Assembly (NCBI RefSeq): GCF_050908995.1
Contig: NC_135130.1
Coordinates: 4,767,001 to 4,831,000 of the forward strand
From: Andrena cerasifolii
Lineage: Eukaryota; Arthropoda; Insecta; Hymenoptera; Andrenidae
DNA length: 64,000 nucleotides
Direction: 5' to 3'
Of the stretch, positions 36,763 to 48,079 are shown in pieces. The notes beneath the pieces were generated by a model, which searched no databases, was not told the DNA's origin, and saw only the letters and a program-made list of their open reading frames with translations. Numbering within the stretch: position 1 is the stretch's first letter; each line of letters opens with the position of its first letter. Position numbers and translations under genes: made by a program.

Positions 36763-39700
36763 TTATTCGTCCTCCATGTCGCAGTCGCTGCTGTAGTCTT
36801 GCAGAACAGCTGGTCTCAGGAAAGGGGCATTGTTGGTTTGGCTGTAACGTTGGTAATTATCATTGAATCGGAGCGGCTTGGGAAGGCGTCGAGGATTTCG
36901 GAACAATGCTGTGTGTTACTCACGCGAGCCTTCGATAATGATTCAGCCACTCTTCCAGCATCTGCGCTACGAGCAACGGTCTCTTGTGAAGCTTCTGCTG
37001 AGCCACCAAGATCCCACCTTCGGTTCTACACACGTCGAGCCACTCTTTCAAAATAGACTCTTCCCTGCCCACCTCTTCCGGGCTCAGGAAATGTATCGGC
37101 AAGAGCTTGTGCTCCCGGTCCATCAGCGGCATGAACGTGGTTTGCATCTGTATTTGCAACTGTTGGAGCGGGCAATTACCACCGCCCAAGCCCACGCCGC
37201 CGTGAGACGAAAGGGGTGGTATCCTGGAGGACGCGTACGGTTCGATGGGTACTAAAGCTGTGAAATGGCCGCGGGTGTAACCCAAAGCAATAGGCGAGCG
37301 AATACAAAACGAAGGTTCCCATAAAAGCGGAAGGTAAACACCCTCAAATCTTGCGTAACCTGCAGCAAAGTATCGTTCGTTTAGTCAATTAACAATTTTA
37401 CGTAACGAATTATCTTCCCGGCAAAGTATAACCTACCTATATCCTCGCCCCGGAAACTTTTAACGTATTTAACCCCGTAAACAATAATAGGTCGCCGCAG
37501 AATATGCGCAAGAGCAAACACGTGCAATTGTTCTAAAGCGCTTCCCGGTTGAGCAGCCGTTGCTAATAAACTTTCCCAATCTTCTTGCCACTGAGTCTCT
37601 TTTAGCGTAAAATCCAACATCCTGGATGCCTGCGACGCTTCGTACTCTCTCCATCGAGGATAGAAACTGAAACGATGGAAGACACGGGTTAGTAGTTTGT
37701 TTTGGTTGATTTGCGAAGAATTATTAATCGCAGAGCTTGCTCACAATTGGCCGGCTTGTTGTAAAGACTCGGATAGAGCCCTTCTTAGAGCGTTGTCTCG
37801 ATCAAAGACGCCCCAAGTAGCTTGCATTGCAGAATCTAATAGACAATTTCCAGCAGATCTATTCCATAGTGCGTGTAAACGACTTCCTAAACGTTCAGTA
37901 ATTTCTAAGGACCAATTTAGTGCCGGAGGTTCTCCGCCTCCTCCTTCTAGCTGCTGTTGCGCTTCCTTGTCTAATAACTCTTCCAACATTTGCTCCTGCA
38001 CGATACTCGGCAAATCTTCCACCTAATAATCAATTCCGTGTTCCGTATAATATACATAATTTGAAACTCGTCGATGAAAGAGTTGTGCCGTAATAATCAC
38101 CTCAGCAGGCAACGCGAATGTAGCTATGTCGGTGACAAAATAACACGGTAAAGAATCCTTGCGTAATCGGATACTATTGGTAACGTGTCTGCGTATCTGA
38201 GCAGCCAAATCTGGCGCGACGTAGCTCGGTACCCTTTTTATTCCAGATCCAGAACCCTCGATTTGCGACAATAACGTTGCTAGAATATCTTCTCTTTGAA
38301 ATCTATCGGGAAGCACGAAAGAGCTGAATGAGAAATACTTGGAAAGCCTTGTCCTTCTTGCGCGACAATATTATATTTATTCTGCCGCACGCGTAAGGAA
38401 GAAATTGAAACGCAGCCAAGGCTCGCGTACGCCGTGCTCGTATAAACATATAGAATGTTCGCTAAAATAACTTTAAAGAAATCCTTTGTCAAAAATTAGT
38501 TCCCACTAACCTAATGGCTAAATGTACTAGGGTGTATCCGACATCGAAGGCGCTACTTCTATTTAGAAGCAGGACTTCCGAATGCGTCAACTGACGAGCA
38601 GGATCGCCACCACTTGCCAAGTAAGTCTCCACAGGAGCATTGTCACCTTCCACAATGCCGAGACACGCGTTCAACCAGCACCAATCGGTATGACGCTTTA
38701 ATTGTTTTCTACGCTCGTAGTCGCAATTGTTGGGGGATTGAGGAGTTGATAAGCCGTCGTTTCTGCTATCGGGGTATCTATGCGAGCTCCTACAACGTAA
38801 GAGAACTCGTGATACAGCTGAGAAGGAAAGATCCCGAACCCGGAAATTCGAAAAATTCTGAAACTTTGTGAATATGCAGGGGATTTCCTCCTGATTACAA
38901 CGCAATTTTTGTTTACTGCCCAAATTCACTCACAGGGGTAAAATTAACCCCTGAAAATTCCGCTATTTTCCGATTTTGTGTTATAACTCGCGAACTGTAA
39001 AATAAAGTAGAAAAAGAGTTTCAAAACAGAAGTTACTTCTTTCAATTAGATCTATCATTTGATTAAAAAAATATTTTACAGTTCACGAGTTATAACACAA
39101 AATCGGAAAATAACCGGATTTTCAGGGGTCAATTACACCCCCTTAGAGTGAATATTCACAAAGTCTCAGAATTTTTTGAATTTCCTGGTTCGGGACCTTC
39201 CCTCGTGAGTTTAAAATTGCATCGCAAATTACAGCTGATGTTAGTCTTATACATCGAAGATGCACATTTACCTTCGCCCTATGGCCAAGTTCTCATCCCT
39301 CTGGGTTTGATGAATGTACGGTGTGTGAGGGGGAGATGGTAAGTTACGTTGGCTGTGATCTCTCTCCGGACTTGGTAGAATAACAGCCACGTTGTTGGTC
39401 GATTTATCTCTTCTGTCTTTATCTTTAGGATTGCCGCACATCACGCACTTGGTAGCTTTCGGCCAATTTTCGTAAGTACACACCAGACAAGACCACTTCT
39501 CCGGGTGCAAGTTGGCTTGCAGATTGTAATATCTCTCTGGATGTAAGTTTATCGGCGGGGGATTGCATCCCGAATTCGGTGGCGGATCTCCTAGTCTGAG
39601 AGGTGCTAGATATTCGTGCAGATTCGAGGCTATGGAGTGTATCGACTGATTAAGACCCATAGGCTTTCTATTCCCACACTGAACACAACGTGTGGTGTAT

Positions 39701-39996
39701 TGATAGTTAATGTAGGTGCACATTGTACAAGACCACTTTCCACCCGATGGTACATTTTGGCTATAATTCTGAGGACTAAGATTATAAGAATCCGTAGGAC
39801 TTAAATGAGTTACTGGACCAGACGCGACGTTCGATCCAGACCTCTGTGGACTCGGATCTCGTAGACGATAAATGTCCTCCCCTAACAAAGGCTTAGCACT
39901 CCTGCACATCGTGCACTTCAATGACGAAGGCCAATTCTCGAATGTACAATATTCACAGGTCCATTTCGACTCCTGTTCTTCGAGCCTGCTACTCAT
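36763..39996 (-). CDS. trbd: Ubiquitin thioesterase Trabid (ZRANB1), complete, seven exons
   Basis: This is an OTU-family deubiquitinase that cleaves K29-, K33- and K63-linked chains; the family acts in Wnt and immune signalling. Exons, in transcript order: 39996-39272, 38789-38511, 38302-38101, 38022-37745, 37666-37437, 37359-36924, 36841-36763. All introns are GT/AG and the phases join without a break, giving 742 residues (human ZRANB1 has 708). Three NZF zinc fingers bind ubiquitin: cysteines 14/17/28/31, 90/93/104/107 and 170/173/184/187. An ankyrin-like ubiquitin-binding region follows (about 260-400), then the OTU domain with catalytic C462 in GNCLLDSAMQATWG and catalytic H603 in GYTRGHFTALV. 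The protein ends in an acidic tail, DCDMEDE. The start is the first Met before finger 1. Intron 1 holds a foldback repeat. Confidence 0.95.
38821..39205. mobile_element. Foldback element inside Trabid intron 1
   Basis: A nearly full-length palindrome of about 385 bp. GATCCCGAACCCGGAAATTC on the left mirrors GAATTTCCTGGTTCGGGACC on the right. Further in, CCGATTTTGTGTTATAACTC near 38972 mirrors GAGTTATAACACAAAATCGG near 39087. The loop is about 60 bp. It fills most of the 482-bp intron and leaves the donor (39271) and acceptor (38790) intact, so a stable hairpin would form in the Trabid pre-mRNA. Confidence 0.85.
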
Positions 39997-40438
39997 TTTC
40001 TCTGTATGGCTCTTAATCTTTCAGATCCTATTCCCTCTAATGCATAGACAGTGTATTATCAACACTCGAATCGAATGTACTTATAAAGCGTAGACGTGAT
40101 GTTAAAAGTTATATTAAATATTTGACAAGTTACTGTAGCACATAATGATAGAAATTTGCATTGTTTCGCGCGGTCGCAGGACGCTAGGCGAAGCTAGTTT
40201 CCATAAATATTGACAATATTATTTGGTTGCTTGTAAAGTCAGGTTTCGTGTCATGTGGTGAGCATGTCGATTGTATTTAGGAAAATAAAAGCTGCCACAA
40301 CGATGCGAACGTAGACAGCTACCAAAATCTGCAAAGAGAAAGAAGAAAGGATATAAATTTCGTTGGAAAACACTGCGACTCTTAACGAACAAAGAAGCTA
40401 ACTCTAACAAAAGATTTTAAGTTCGTGAACGAGCAACA

Positions 40439-40706
40439 TACTGTGGTTTGCAAAAATGTTGACGGCCGGATGCTGAGCAGGGCAAGGGGGCTAGCTCGCT
40501 CCCGCCGCCCCACTCTCTGCTTCCGAACTCCCCAATTCCCCACTCCTAGGTTCTTAGCGGCACGTGCTGCATCCCTTGCTCTCTTCATCACGCGGTAGCG
40601 ACAATACATGTCCCTTACCTCTACCACTGTGTTAGAGAACCGTGAGCCTATATGCTCGATCGGACCAGCAAGTTTCTGCTCGTCAACATTTTAGCAAACC
40701 ACAGTA
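40439..40706. mobile_element. TA-flanked miniature element upstream of Trabid
   Basis: TACTGTGGTTTGCAAAAATG (40439) and TACTGTGGTTTGCTAAAATG (read inward from 40706) are inverted copies, extended by TTGACG. Both are bounded by TA, the Tc1/mariner-type target. The interior is GC-rich and non-coding. The element sits about 440 bp upstream of the Trabid start codon, in the probable promoter region. Confidence 0.75.
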
Positions 40707-43700
40707 CACGTAGGGATCATCGCAAAGAATGATTGAATATTCATAAGAAAAAATTACATAGAATTCTTTGGAGCAACTAACAAGAGAAGAAGATTACATC
40801 CTAAAACATAGCGGCTGAAGAATATTCACAAATATTAGACAACTCCAAAAGAACCTCCGACCGCAACAAAGTTAAGGCCATACTTTTACGATAATTTCAT
40901 ATCATATCCCTTTTTGTATCTTAACTCGTTTTACGCTTTTCACCGAGCTCTACTGTTCGCAGAGGAGCCTGAGTCGACCGAGTGACGATCGAGCTGCGAT
41001 ATTTGAAAGAGCTCTCTATTTCGCAACGATGAACCATTACTCGACTACTACTGTGGCCCGATGGAAAGAAGACGGTTGAAATGTCACAGGGGCAAGAGGG
41101 GTTCTTCGCTTGCATTGGCTCCTGCTGCCAGTGTCCCGTTCGCTTACTTTGCAATTGTTGACGTCGTCACACTGGCCAATAGGGATATATTATTCAGAAC
41201 TGATATTCGGACCCTAGAGTTTCTCAAGGGACTTCTTTCCATCGGAGCACAGTACTCTATTATCCCCTTACATTCGCCAGCCTCTACATTTCCTGCCCGT
41301 CTTCATCGGAGGGGGGCTTCCCCAGATCGCAATCTCCCACTGCGGGCGTTCTAGAAGCGAAACGCGGCAAACTGTAAGAGAGGTTTGAAGCGTGACTGAC
41401 CTCTGGTGCTTTTACGTCGTGCGAGCGTCGCGTGAAGGAGAAACGGTGGGCACGATTCACGGGGGTAAAGCGGAGCCTCGTACAGGTGATATATCGGAAG
41501 AGGGGCTACCTGGCGTACGTCGAGCCTGGTGTCCCGAAAGTTGTTGTCACGCGCGGATAAGCTCCATCGAAGTACGATGCGTCGGCCGATCGCTGTGAGA
41601 CTCTGACGTGGGGACAGACGTGGTGGTGGATCAGAGAAATCGCGCGCTACGGCCAGCAGCCCACTGCAATCGGATCCAAACAAGCTTTCGTGATTAAAGG
41701 CGCAGTAACGCTGCGGACGGAATCTCTCGCGAGGACCAGGGACCCGCGCGACTTCCCTACTCGCGGCTTCTAGCGAATTGTTAATCTTCTTCCCCACCGA
41801 CGAAGACCCCCCCGAGGCACGTCACTCGTCGCACGGGTGAAACGCGACGAACGTAACCAGACAAGAGACCTCTCTCTCTCTCTCTCTCTCTCTGCACTCA
41901 CTCACTCCTTCGATAGCCAACGCACGGTCTTCCTCGCGGCTGCACTCTGCGCCCTTTTCCCTTCTAAGAGTCAAACGCAGTCATGGTGTTTTCCTGCGTA
42001 ATGTACTGGCATGCGAAACTGCGGATCTCGCCTGGGAAAGTAGGTTTTGACAATCATCCGCAAACAGACGACAGGGCTGCCAATGTGACCGCGCGACAGA
42101 CGCTTTTGAAACTGCCGCCAGATGGCTACGCGCTGCGATCGATTCTCGCAAGTTCTGCAATGGTAATTCCTTCAAATCACGTGAATCCTTTTTCCTTAGA
42201 GCATATAAACATGGAGGAAGCATGCAATGGGCGAAAATGTAGACGGCGGTAGAAAGAGAAAGATATACATTGGGGACACCCTCTCTCTTTCTAACATTAA
42301 AAGAAAAATACTGCCTCCCCTGGCACAAGAAAGAGAGAGGGTGTCCCCAATGTATACCTTTATTTTTCTATCGCCGTAATACCTTTCTTTCTTTCTATCT
42401 ATGGCTTTTCAACCACGGAGGCCCACGAAGGTTTGATAGCCCCGGGCCCCAAAAGTCTTAATCCGAACCTGCGACAATTCCGAGCTTTCTAAAGTTACAG
42501 TCCGTTGAATATTATGATATAATTGGTATAAAAAATATTCTATTGATATAACCAACTCTGCATATGCATTTACAGTTTTACAATGTTATTAAAATCCTAA
42601 CCGCCCCCTAAATAATATAAACGCCCCCGAGGGGGTAGTAGCGCTCACATCGAGAAACACTGCACTACACGGTCAAATTATTAAGAAGCTACCAAAAAAT
42701 CTAGCCATTATAAAGATGCAACACCTATCCAGAAGTAAACGGCACCCGGAGAAAGGCGTTCCTATCCACGTTTAAAATTATCGCGGGAAATCTATCATGC
42801 AGGGGGACCTCTTTTAGTTTCAATATTTACAATCAGAGGGCCACAAACTGCAGTTAATTCTCGCGAATGCCTAATCTACCCAATTTCTATGCATAGGGAA
42901 TTATTTCGCATTCGAATGTCCCACCGTCTTTAGACGCGGACTTCTGGGTAATCTTCCTGGCGATTTCTAACCAGATAACTTCTTCCCCCGTTCTACCCCC
43001 CTGCCAAACTTTCATTCGCTAACGTCGCCTTGTCAAAAGTCGACGGTTTCACGGTTACGTCACAGCGATCTTTGAACGGTTGTTAACCACGGCCTCGTTC
43101 ATTCCTTCGTAAATTAACTCGCCCTTGAAGGTGACTAGAATTATTAACGCGAGCAATTCCGCGACAGAAAGGCACGAAAGCCAGCGAACTTTCCTTCAAT
43201 CGCCCCGTACTATTCGTACACTGGTTGCACCGTATCCGCTTCCGGTTTTTAAGATGCGCCACGCGCATCTCTTTGTCCCGTCCTTGACATTTTGGCAGAG
43301 ATTTCAAGGACCTTCAATTATCTGACGTTTAAGGGAACCTCGCGTAGATCTGCCAGAGCACAAATTCCTGTACTATGACAGCCTAGGTATGCTAAAACCC
43401 CCAGCACGTAAGAATCACTTTGTTCACGCAGCGTGCGCAGGAAAGAATTTTTTATTTATAAATATCTCGGGTCTCGCGCCAAATGGGACTTAGCCTAGAC
43501 ATCTACCCTTGACATTTGATTGACTGCGACAGTTACTGCCCACGTGAGTACATGTAGCGCGGAAAAGAAGTATCGTCACTTTTGGGAATTTACGTACCCT
43601 GCCGAACGAAAGTAGCGGTTTTCTCAGGTATCGTCTGCTGAGCAGCCAATGACGTCACGGTGTATCGGCTGGAGATCAGCGACAGGCCCGCTCGTATGTA

Positions 43701-43784
43701 GATAAGGCTCACTCCCGACGCGATATGTTCCTATCGAAATAAATTGCCGCTCGAAATTGTCGCACGGCGAAAGAACGTTGGAAT
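40707..43784. other. Divergent intergenic region between Trabid and NDOR1
   Basis: The two genes are transcribed away from each other. The region contains a short (TC)n run at 41871-41894, the hairpin element at 42242-42377 and GC-rich stretches at 41.3-41.9 kb whose overlapping open frames on both strands show no domain. I find no further gene. Confidence 0.45.
42242..42377. repeat. Strong hairpin with 29-bp perfect stem
   Basis: Positions 42264-42292 and 42328-42356 are perfect reverse complements over 29 bp (core GGGGACACCCTCTCTCTTTC), separated by a 35-base loop. The pairing continues outward with mismatches to GACGGCGGTAG on one side and CTATCGCCGT on the other, about 50 bp per arm. It may be a tiny inverted-repeat transposon or the source of a hairpin RNA. 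Nothing else identifies it. Confidence 0.8.
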
Positions 43785-45782
43785 ATGAACGGCCCGCATA
43801 TCACGATATTGTACGGCAGTGAAACCGGCACTGCTCAAGACGTAGCCGAACAGATTTGGAAAACTGCCAAAAGGTTTTGTTATTATTCTTTCTCTAGCTC
43901 GTATAAAGGCGACGCAGTTTCTTTTGTCTTTAATATCCGATTCGTATCTCAATATTCGATCGAAAGTATCGATTTAAGTCTTTAAAGAAGTGTTCTTATG
44001 TTGGTTTTAGAAAAGGTTTACGCAGCACTGTCTGCGCGTTGGATGACTACGACACTCAGACCCTCGGTTCCGAGAAACTAATAGCGTTCGTGGTCGCCAC
44101 AACAGGCCAAGGGGACCCTCCTAACAATATGAGGCGCTTTTGGAAGCTTCTATTAAGGAGGAATCTTCCAGCGACCCTGCTCGCTAACGTAAAGTACGGC
44201 GTATTAGGCTTAGGGGACAGTTCCTACCAGAAGTTCAATTTCGCTGCGAAGAAGTTAAACAAAAGGTTGATGCAATTAGGTGCAACGGAACTGATCTCTA
44301 TCGGGTTGGCTGACGATCAGCACGATTTAGGCATAGATGCTACCGTCGACTCTTGGATAATGGAATTCTGGGCAAAGATTGTGGATACATTTTCTGTGTC
44401 TACCATAGACTTAGCCAGCGATCAGGAAAAGATAATTGAAAGATTCAACGTTTCCGAGATAAAGGAGAATTCTGTAAATATCGAAGATTGCTCGAATAAC
44501 GATATTTATATGAAAGAAGCGCTAGCGAACGATGAAATGAAAGTAGGCACTGTGATCCGAAATGAAAGAACCACTGTGCACGATCATTTTCAGGATGTCA
44601 GATTAATAAAAATTCAATTGGATAACGTTAGTTATCAGCCTGGGGATGTAGTGTATCTTAGACCTAAGAATTGTAAGAAGCAAGTTGAGAAGTTCTTTAG
44701 CGTATTGAATCGTAATAACGTGCAATTGCATCCAGATATGATAATTGAAATATCCGAGAGAGAAATCAAAGTACCTACTGTTCTGAAGGGAACTTCGACT
44801 TTGGGGCAGATTGTAGAGCAATATTGGGATTTAAGCTGCAAACCGCGGAGATCTACGATGCAGGTGCTGTCTTTTATAAGCGAGAATGAAATGGAAAAGG
44901 AGAAGTTACAGGAATTCACGACTTCGAGCGGCCAAGAGGAACTATTTAATTATATTAATAGACCGAGGAGAAATATCTTAGAACTGCTATCAGACTTTCC
45001 TCATACGACTAGTAAATTGAATATAAAATTGTTATTCGAGATTATGGCTCCCATAAAACCTCGTGCCTTTAGTATAGCTTCCAGCTTAAAGGTCACTGAC
45101 AATGAAATTCATCTGTTGGTGGCTGTAGTAAAGTACAAAACGAAACTGCTAGAGCCGAGATATGGTTTGTGCTCTAATTGGTTGGCATCGTTAACAGAGG
45201 GAGATAAAGTAATACTTTGGATACAAAAGGGAACCTTTAAGTTTGCGTATGACAAACCAATGATACTCATTGGTCCCGGGACGGGCGTCGCGCCGTTTCG
45301 TTCGGTTCTATTGGACAAGTCTGCGTTGCACGACGATCTGAGCGATTGTGTTCTCTTTTTCGGTTGTAGAAACAAAGAGAAGGATTATCATTGCAGAAGT
45401 GATTTTGAATATCTGGCGGAGCGAAAGCATTTGCGTGTAATTTGCGCATTTTCTAGAGATCAAGAGCGTAAGGTGTAAGCTAGCTCTTAAAATCTATAGG
45501 TTCCGTTGTATGTACGATTATGTTTTGTATGACTCTGTGGTTCATGAACGTTTCAGATATGTGCAACACGTTATACGCAATCAGAGGCAGCTGTGTTGGA
45601 ATTTCCTCAGCAGAGGCGGTAACATTTATTTAGCGGGAAATTCGAAAAACATGCCAAATTCTGTTCGCGAAGAATTCGTCACCTTAGTCAAAGAAATAGC
45701 TGAATTAACCGAAGGAGAGGCGGAAGAGTTTATTAAACAATTAGAAAGGGGAAATCGATATCAAGTTGAAACGTGGGGTTGA
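43785..45782 (+). CDS. NDOR1: NADPH-dependent diflavin oxidoreductase 1, complete, three exons
   Basis: This cytosolic flavoprotein (Tah18 in yeast) passes electrons from NADPH through FAD and FMN to the CIAPIN1/Dre2 iron-sulfur protein in cytosolic Fe-S cluster assembly. Exons 43785-43873, 44011-45474 and 45557-45782 join in phase to 592 residues (human 597). Flavodoxin domain: GSETGTAQD at 11-19, ATTGQGDPP near 59-67, GLGDSSY at 96-102. FAD domain: RAFSIASS at 381-388 and GLCSNWLA at 415-422. NADPH domain: GPGTGVAPFR at 451-460, FFGCRNKEKD at 479-488 and YLAGNSKNMP in exon 3. The C-terminal ETWG carries the Trp expected to stack on FAD. The exon 2 donor is AAGGT|GTAAGC, restoring KVYVQH. 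The exon 1 donor is a weak GTTTTG. Confidence 0.95.
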
Positions 45783-45890
45783 TGCAACGTATCATCTCAA
45801 GCCTGGACGATCATTCAAAGGTTTTATATGTATCTCTTATAATTTTATATGTTCACCTTTTGTCTGATTCTTTTAACTTTATAGAGTGTC

Positions 45891-46057
45891 TAAGGCCGTC
45901 GCGCATTTTGGCGAAGCGCGGCGCGACGAAGCGTATCGAAGAAATTAATAGTAATTAATTAATTGTCGCTACCCTTCGGTCTAGTCTGCGCGGCTCCATA
46001 AGAATTAATTGTTTATCAACTTTTATTTTCGCTTCGCCAAAATGCGCGACGGTCTTT
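45891..46057. mobile_element. Inverted-repeat miniature element downstream of NDOR1
   Basis: AAGGCCGTCGCGCATTTTGG followed by CGAAGC at the left is mirrored by GCTTCGCC plus AAAATGCGCGACGGTCTT at the right, with about 24 of 26 bases paired. The enclosed 115 bp contain further GCG-rich sequence. It lies about 110 bp after the NDOR1 stop codon, so it may be in the 3' UTR. Confidence 0.7.
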
Positions 46058-46214
46058 ATACGTATTTTAATTGAAAGTTGAGTTATGAAAATATTTTAAT
46101 TCTTTATTTTACAATTTTCATTGAAATACTGATAATATTTTTTGTGTAAAAATCGAAAGTGTGTTTTTGTTCTTGTTATAGGTGAAACACGTCGAATGAT
46201 GGATATAATGGGGT

Positions 46215-46519
46215 GAATTCCACTTACGCCCAAATCGCTCGTGATTTTCATTAGGGTAGGTTTCCCTATACGCGACTGGACACATCTGCAAGAATTTCAA
46301 AGTCAATTTTCTCGAAAATGAAGCGCAATATCAACAAATTTTATTCCTTTTCCTCGACTTAGTTTCTTGTTATGAGTAGAAAAGAAAGAGTGACTTTTTC
46401 TCATATCGCGCTTAATTTTCGAGAAAATTGACTTTGAAATTCTTGACGTTGCGTCTGGTAGCGTATAGAAAAACCTACCTTAATGAAAATCACGGGCGAT
46501 TTGGGCGTAAGTGGAATTC
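46215..46519. mobile_element. Foldback miniature element
   Basis: GAATTCCACTTACGCCCAAA at the left is the reverse complement of TTTGGGCGTAAGTGGAATTC at the right. The mirror symmetry continues through CGTGATTTTCATTA and AATTTCAAAGTCAATTTTCT to a loop of about 75 bp. The arms are about 115 bp each. No coding capacity is seen. Confidence 0.85.
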
Positions 46520-47738
46520 GAACATGGATGACCGCTAAAAACATCAACAATAAACACCAGAAAATAGTACTTTTATACAGACAACAAAGTGAAACTGTAT
46601 ATTTTATACTGTACATAAATAAAGTGTTAATCGGCCCTTAACTTCAGTTCCACTCGGCTCGTCGAGTTATAAAGAATGGGGATTAAGCAAATTTTTCTGC
46701 GGTTTTTTTTTTAAAATTTAAAAAACGAAAAAGAATCGTAGTTCTCTGAAAAATTACATAATTGAGTGGAAGTGGTAGAGGATAGAATAAAGCCGTGGAA
46801 TACATGTAACTATCAACGAATGGTCTGTGGCGTTGGCACAGACGAGGTATAGAATAGACCTATCACCTTATGGGACTTCGTGTCGCCACCCAATCTGTGT
46901 TACCGACCCATAATTTGAGGACTGAATTTAGCGACCTCTGTTCATGAACAGCGTCCAACTCAGCAACTACTCTGAAATGTGTTGAAATGCTGAAAGGTGT
47001 GTGCGTACTTGCATACGTGTGACTTGTTTAGAGAGAGAGTTTGACATAAGAGGGTAGGCTTTTGTTACGGTATGCTTTGGCTCGGTTGGTCAACGACTCA
47101 CGCGGATTTCTCTCCGAAATTCTTCAGAAATGGCATTTCTTCAAAGCCCGTGCAAGCTATAAATTGCAAGATGACATTGTTTATTAGCACTTTGCGTACC
47201 CTTGCGAACCCTTTCTTACGTATCGTGCGCCGAAAAAAGTATTAAAAATTCACGCTGTTACTGATATTCCCACAAGTTTCTAATGCACTGTTTAATCATT
47301 CCAGTGAAGTAATAATAATTGGATTCCGTTTGCCCCTAATATTAGTTTACCGCCAACACTGAAATTTACAGTAAAATCTAATTTTAAAAGTCTCGCAGAA
47401 AGTTGCATGATGCATGAGTGTCTTAAAAGTTTGTCTAGCCCTGAGAAATTCATCGGTTCAGTGAAGTGTGTGCATGGCATAGTGCATATTATCTCGTGAT
47501 TTCTCAATTCGCGCATCAATTTCATCGATTACTGGACCATGTGGGAGGCCTTTTAATTTAACAGGATTCCATTCAGATATACCCGTTACTTAGAAGACTT
47601 TTTCAGAAACTGAAGGATGTTTAAAAACAAAATGATTTTGTAATCGTGTGCAACGCGATTGTAGAGTCAGTGCCTGTGCCTGCCAAAAAGTGTTTCATAG
47701 AGTACCGTGCCTCTACATGTTAGTGATGTGAACGCGAA

Positions 47739-47786
47739 TTCCCATAAGGTGATAGGTCTATCGTTTTAGCCTATACTTCGCCGATG
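47739..47786 (-). repeat. Internal inverted copy of the transposon terminus
   Basis: Read on the minus strand from 47786 it is CATCGGCGAAGTATAGG, then ATAGACCTATCACCTTATGG. Apart from a small insertion and four mismatches this equals the left end of the 7-kb element at 46837-46875. It therefore looks like the right end of a smaller 950-bp relative (46837-47786), but no GCGTTGG follows it. Confidence 0.7.
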
Positions 47787-48079
47787 TTAGTAACTAAGGG
47801 GGAGAAACAAGTATCTCACTCATATTTCTCCAAATATTCCTGCAACTATTCACTTACACTAAGTTCAACTAAAACGTATTTATACATTATAAATAATACT
47901 ACGTGATATGTATAAGCATTAACATTAATGTATCGAACGATTAAACATTGAGAATAAAAGAGAATTCAGTCGGCGCAGAAAATCATTTGCAAATCCAAGG
48001 CCAAATGTTACAAATTACTTGATATCTCGAGTTCTATCGATTATAGTTAATAATAATTTATACTGGGCGGTTAGTGTAA

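Noticed and set aside
41351..41797. 148-codon minus-strand frame upstream of Trabid
   Set aside because: GC-rich divergent promoter-like region with open frames on both strands, no domain and no paired splice sites.
46837..47786. Short 950-bp transposon as the primary unit
   Set aside because: Its right end is diverged and lacks the GCGTTGG duplication, whereas the 7-kb pairing has exact ends and a matching duplication.
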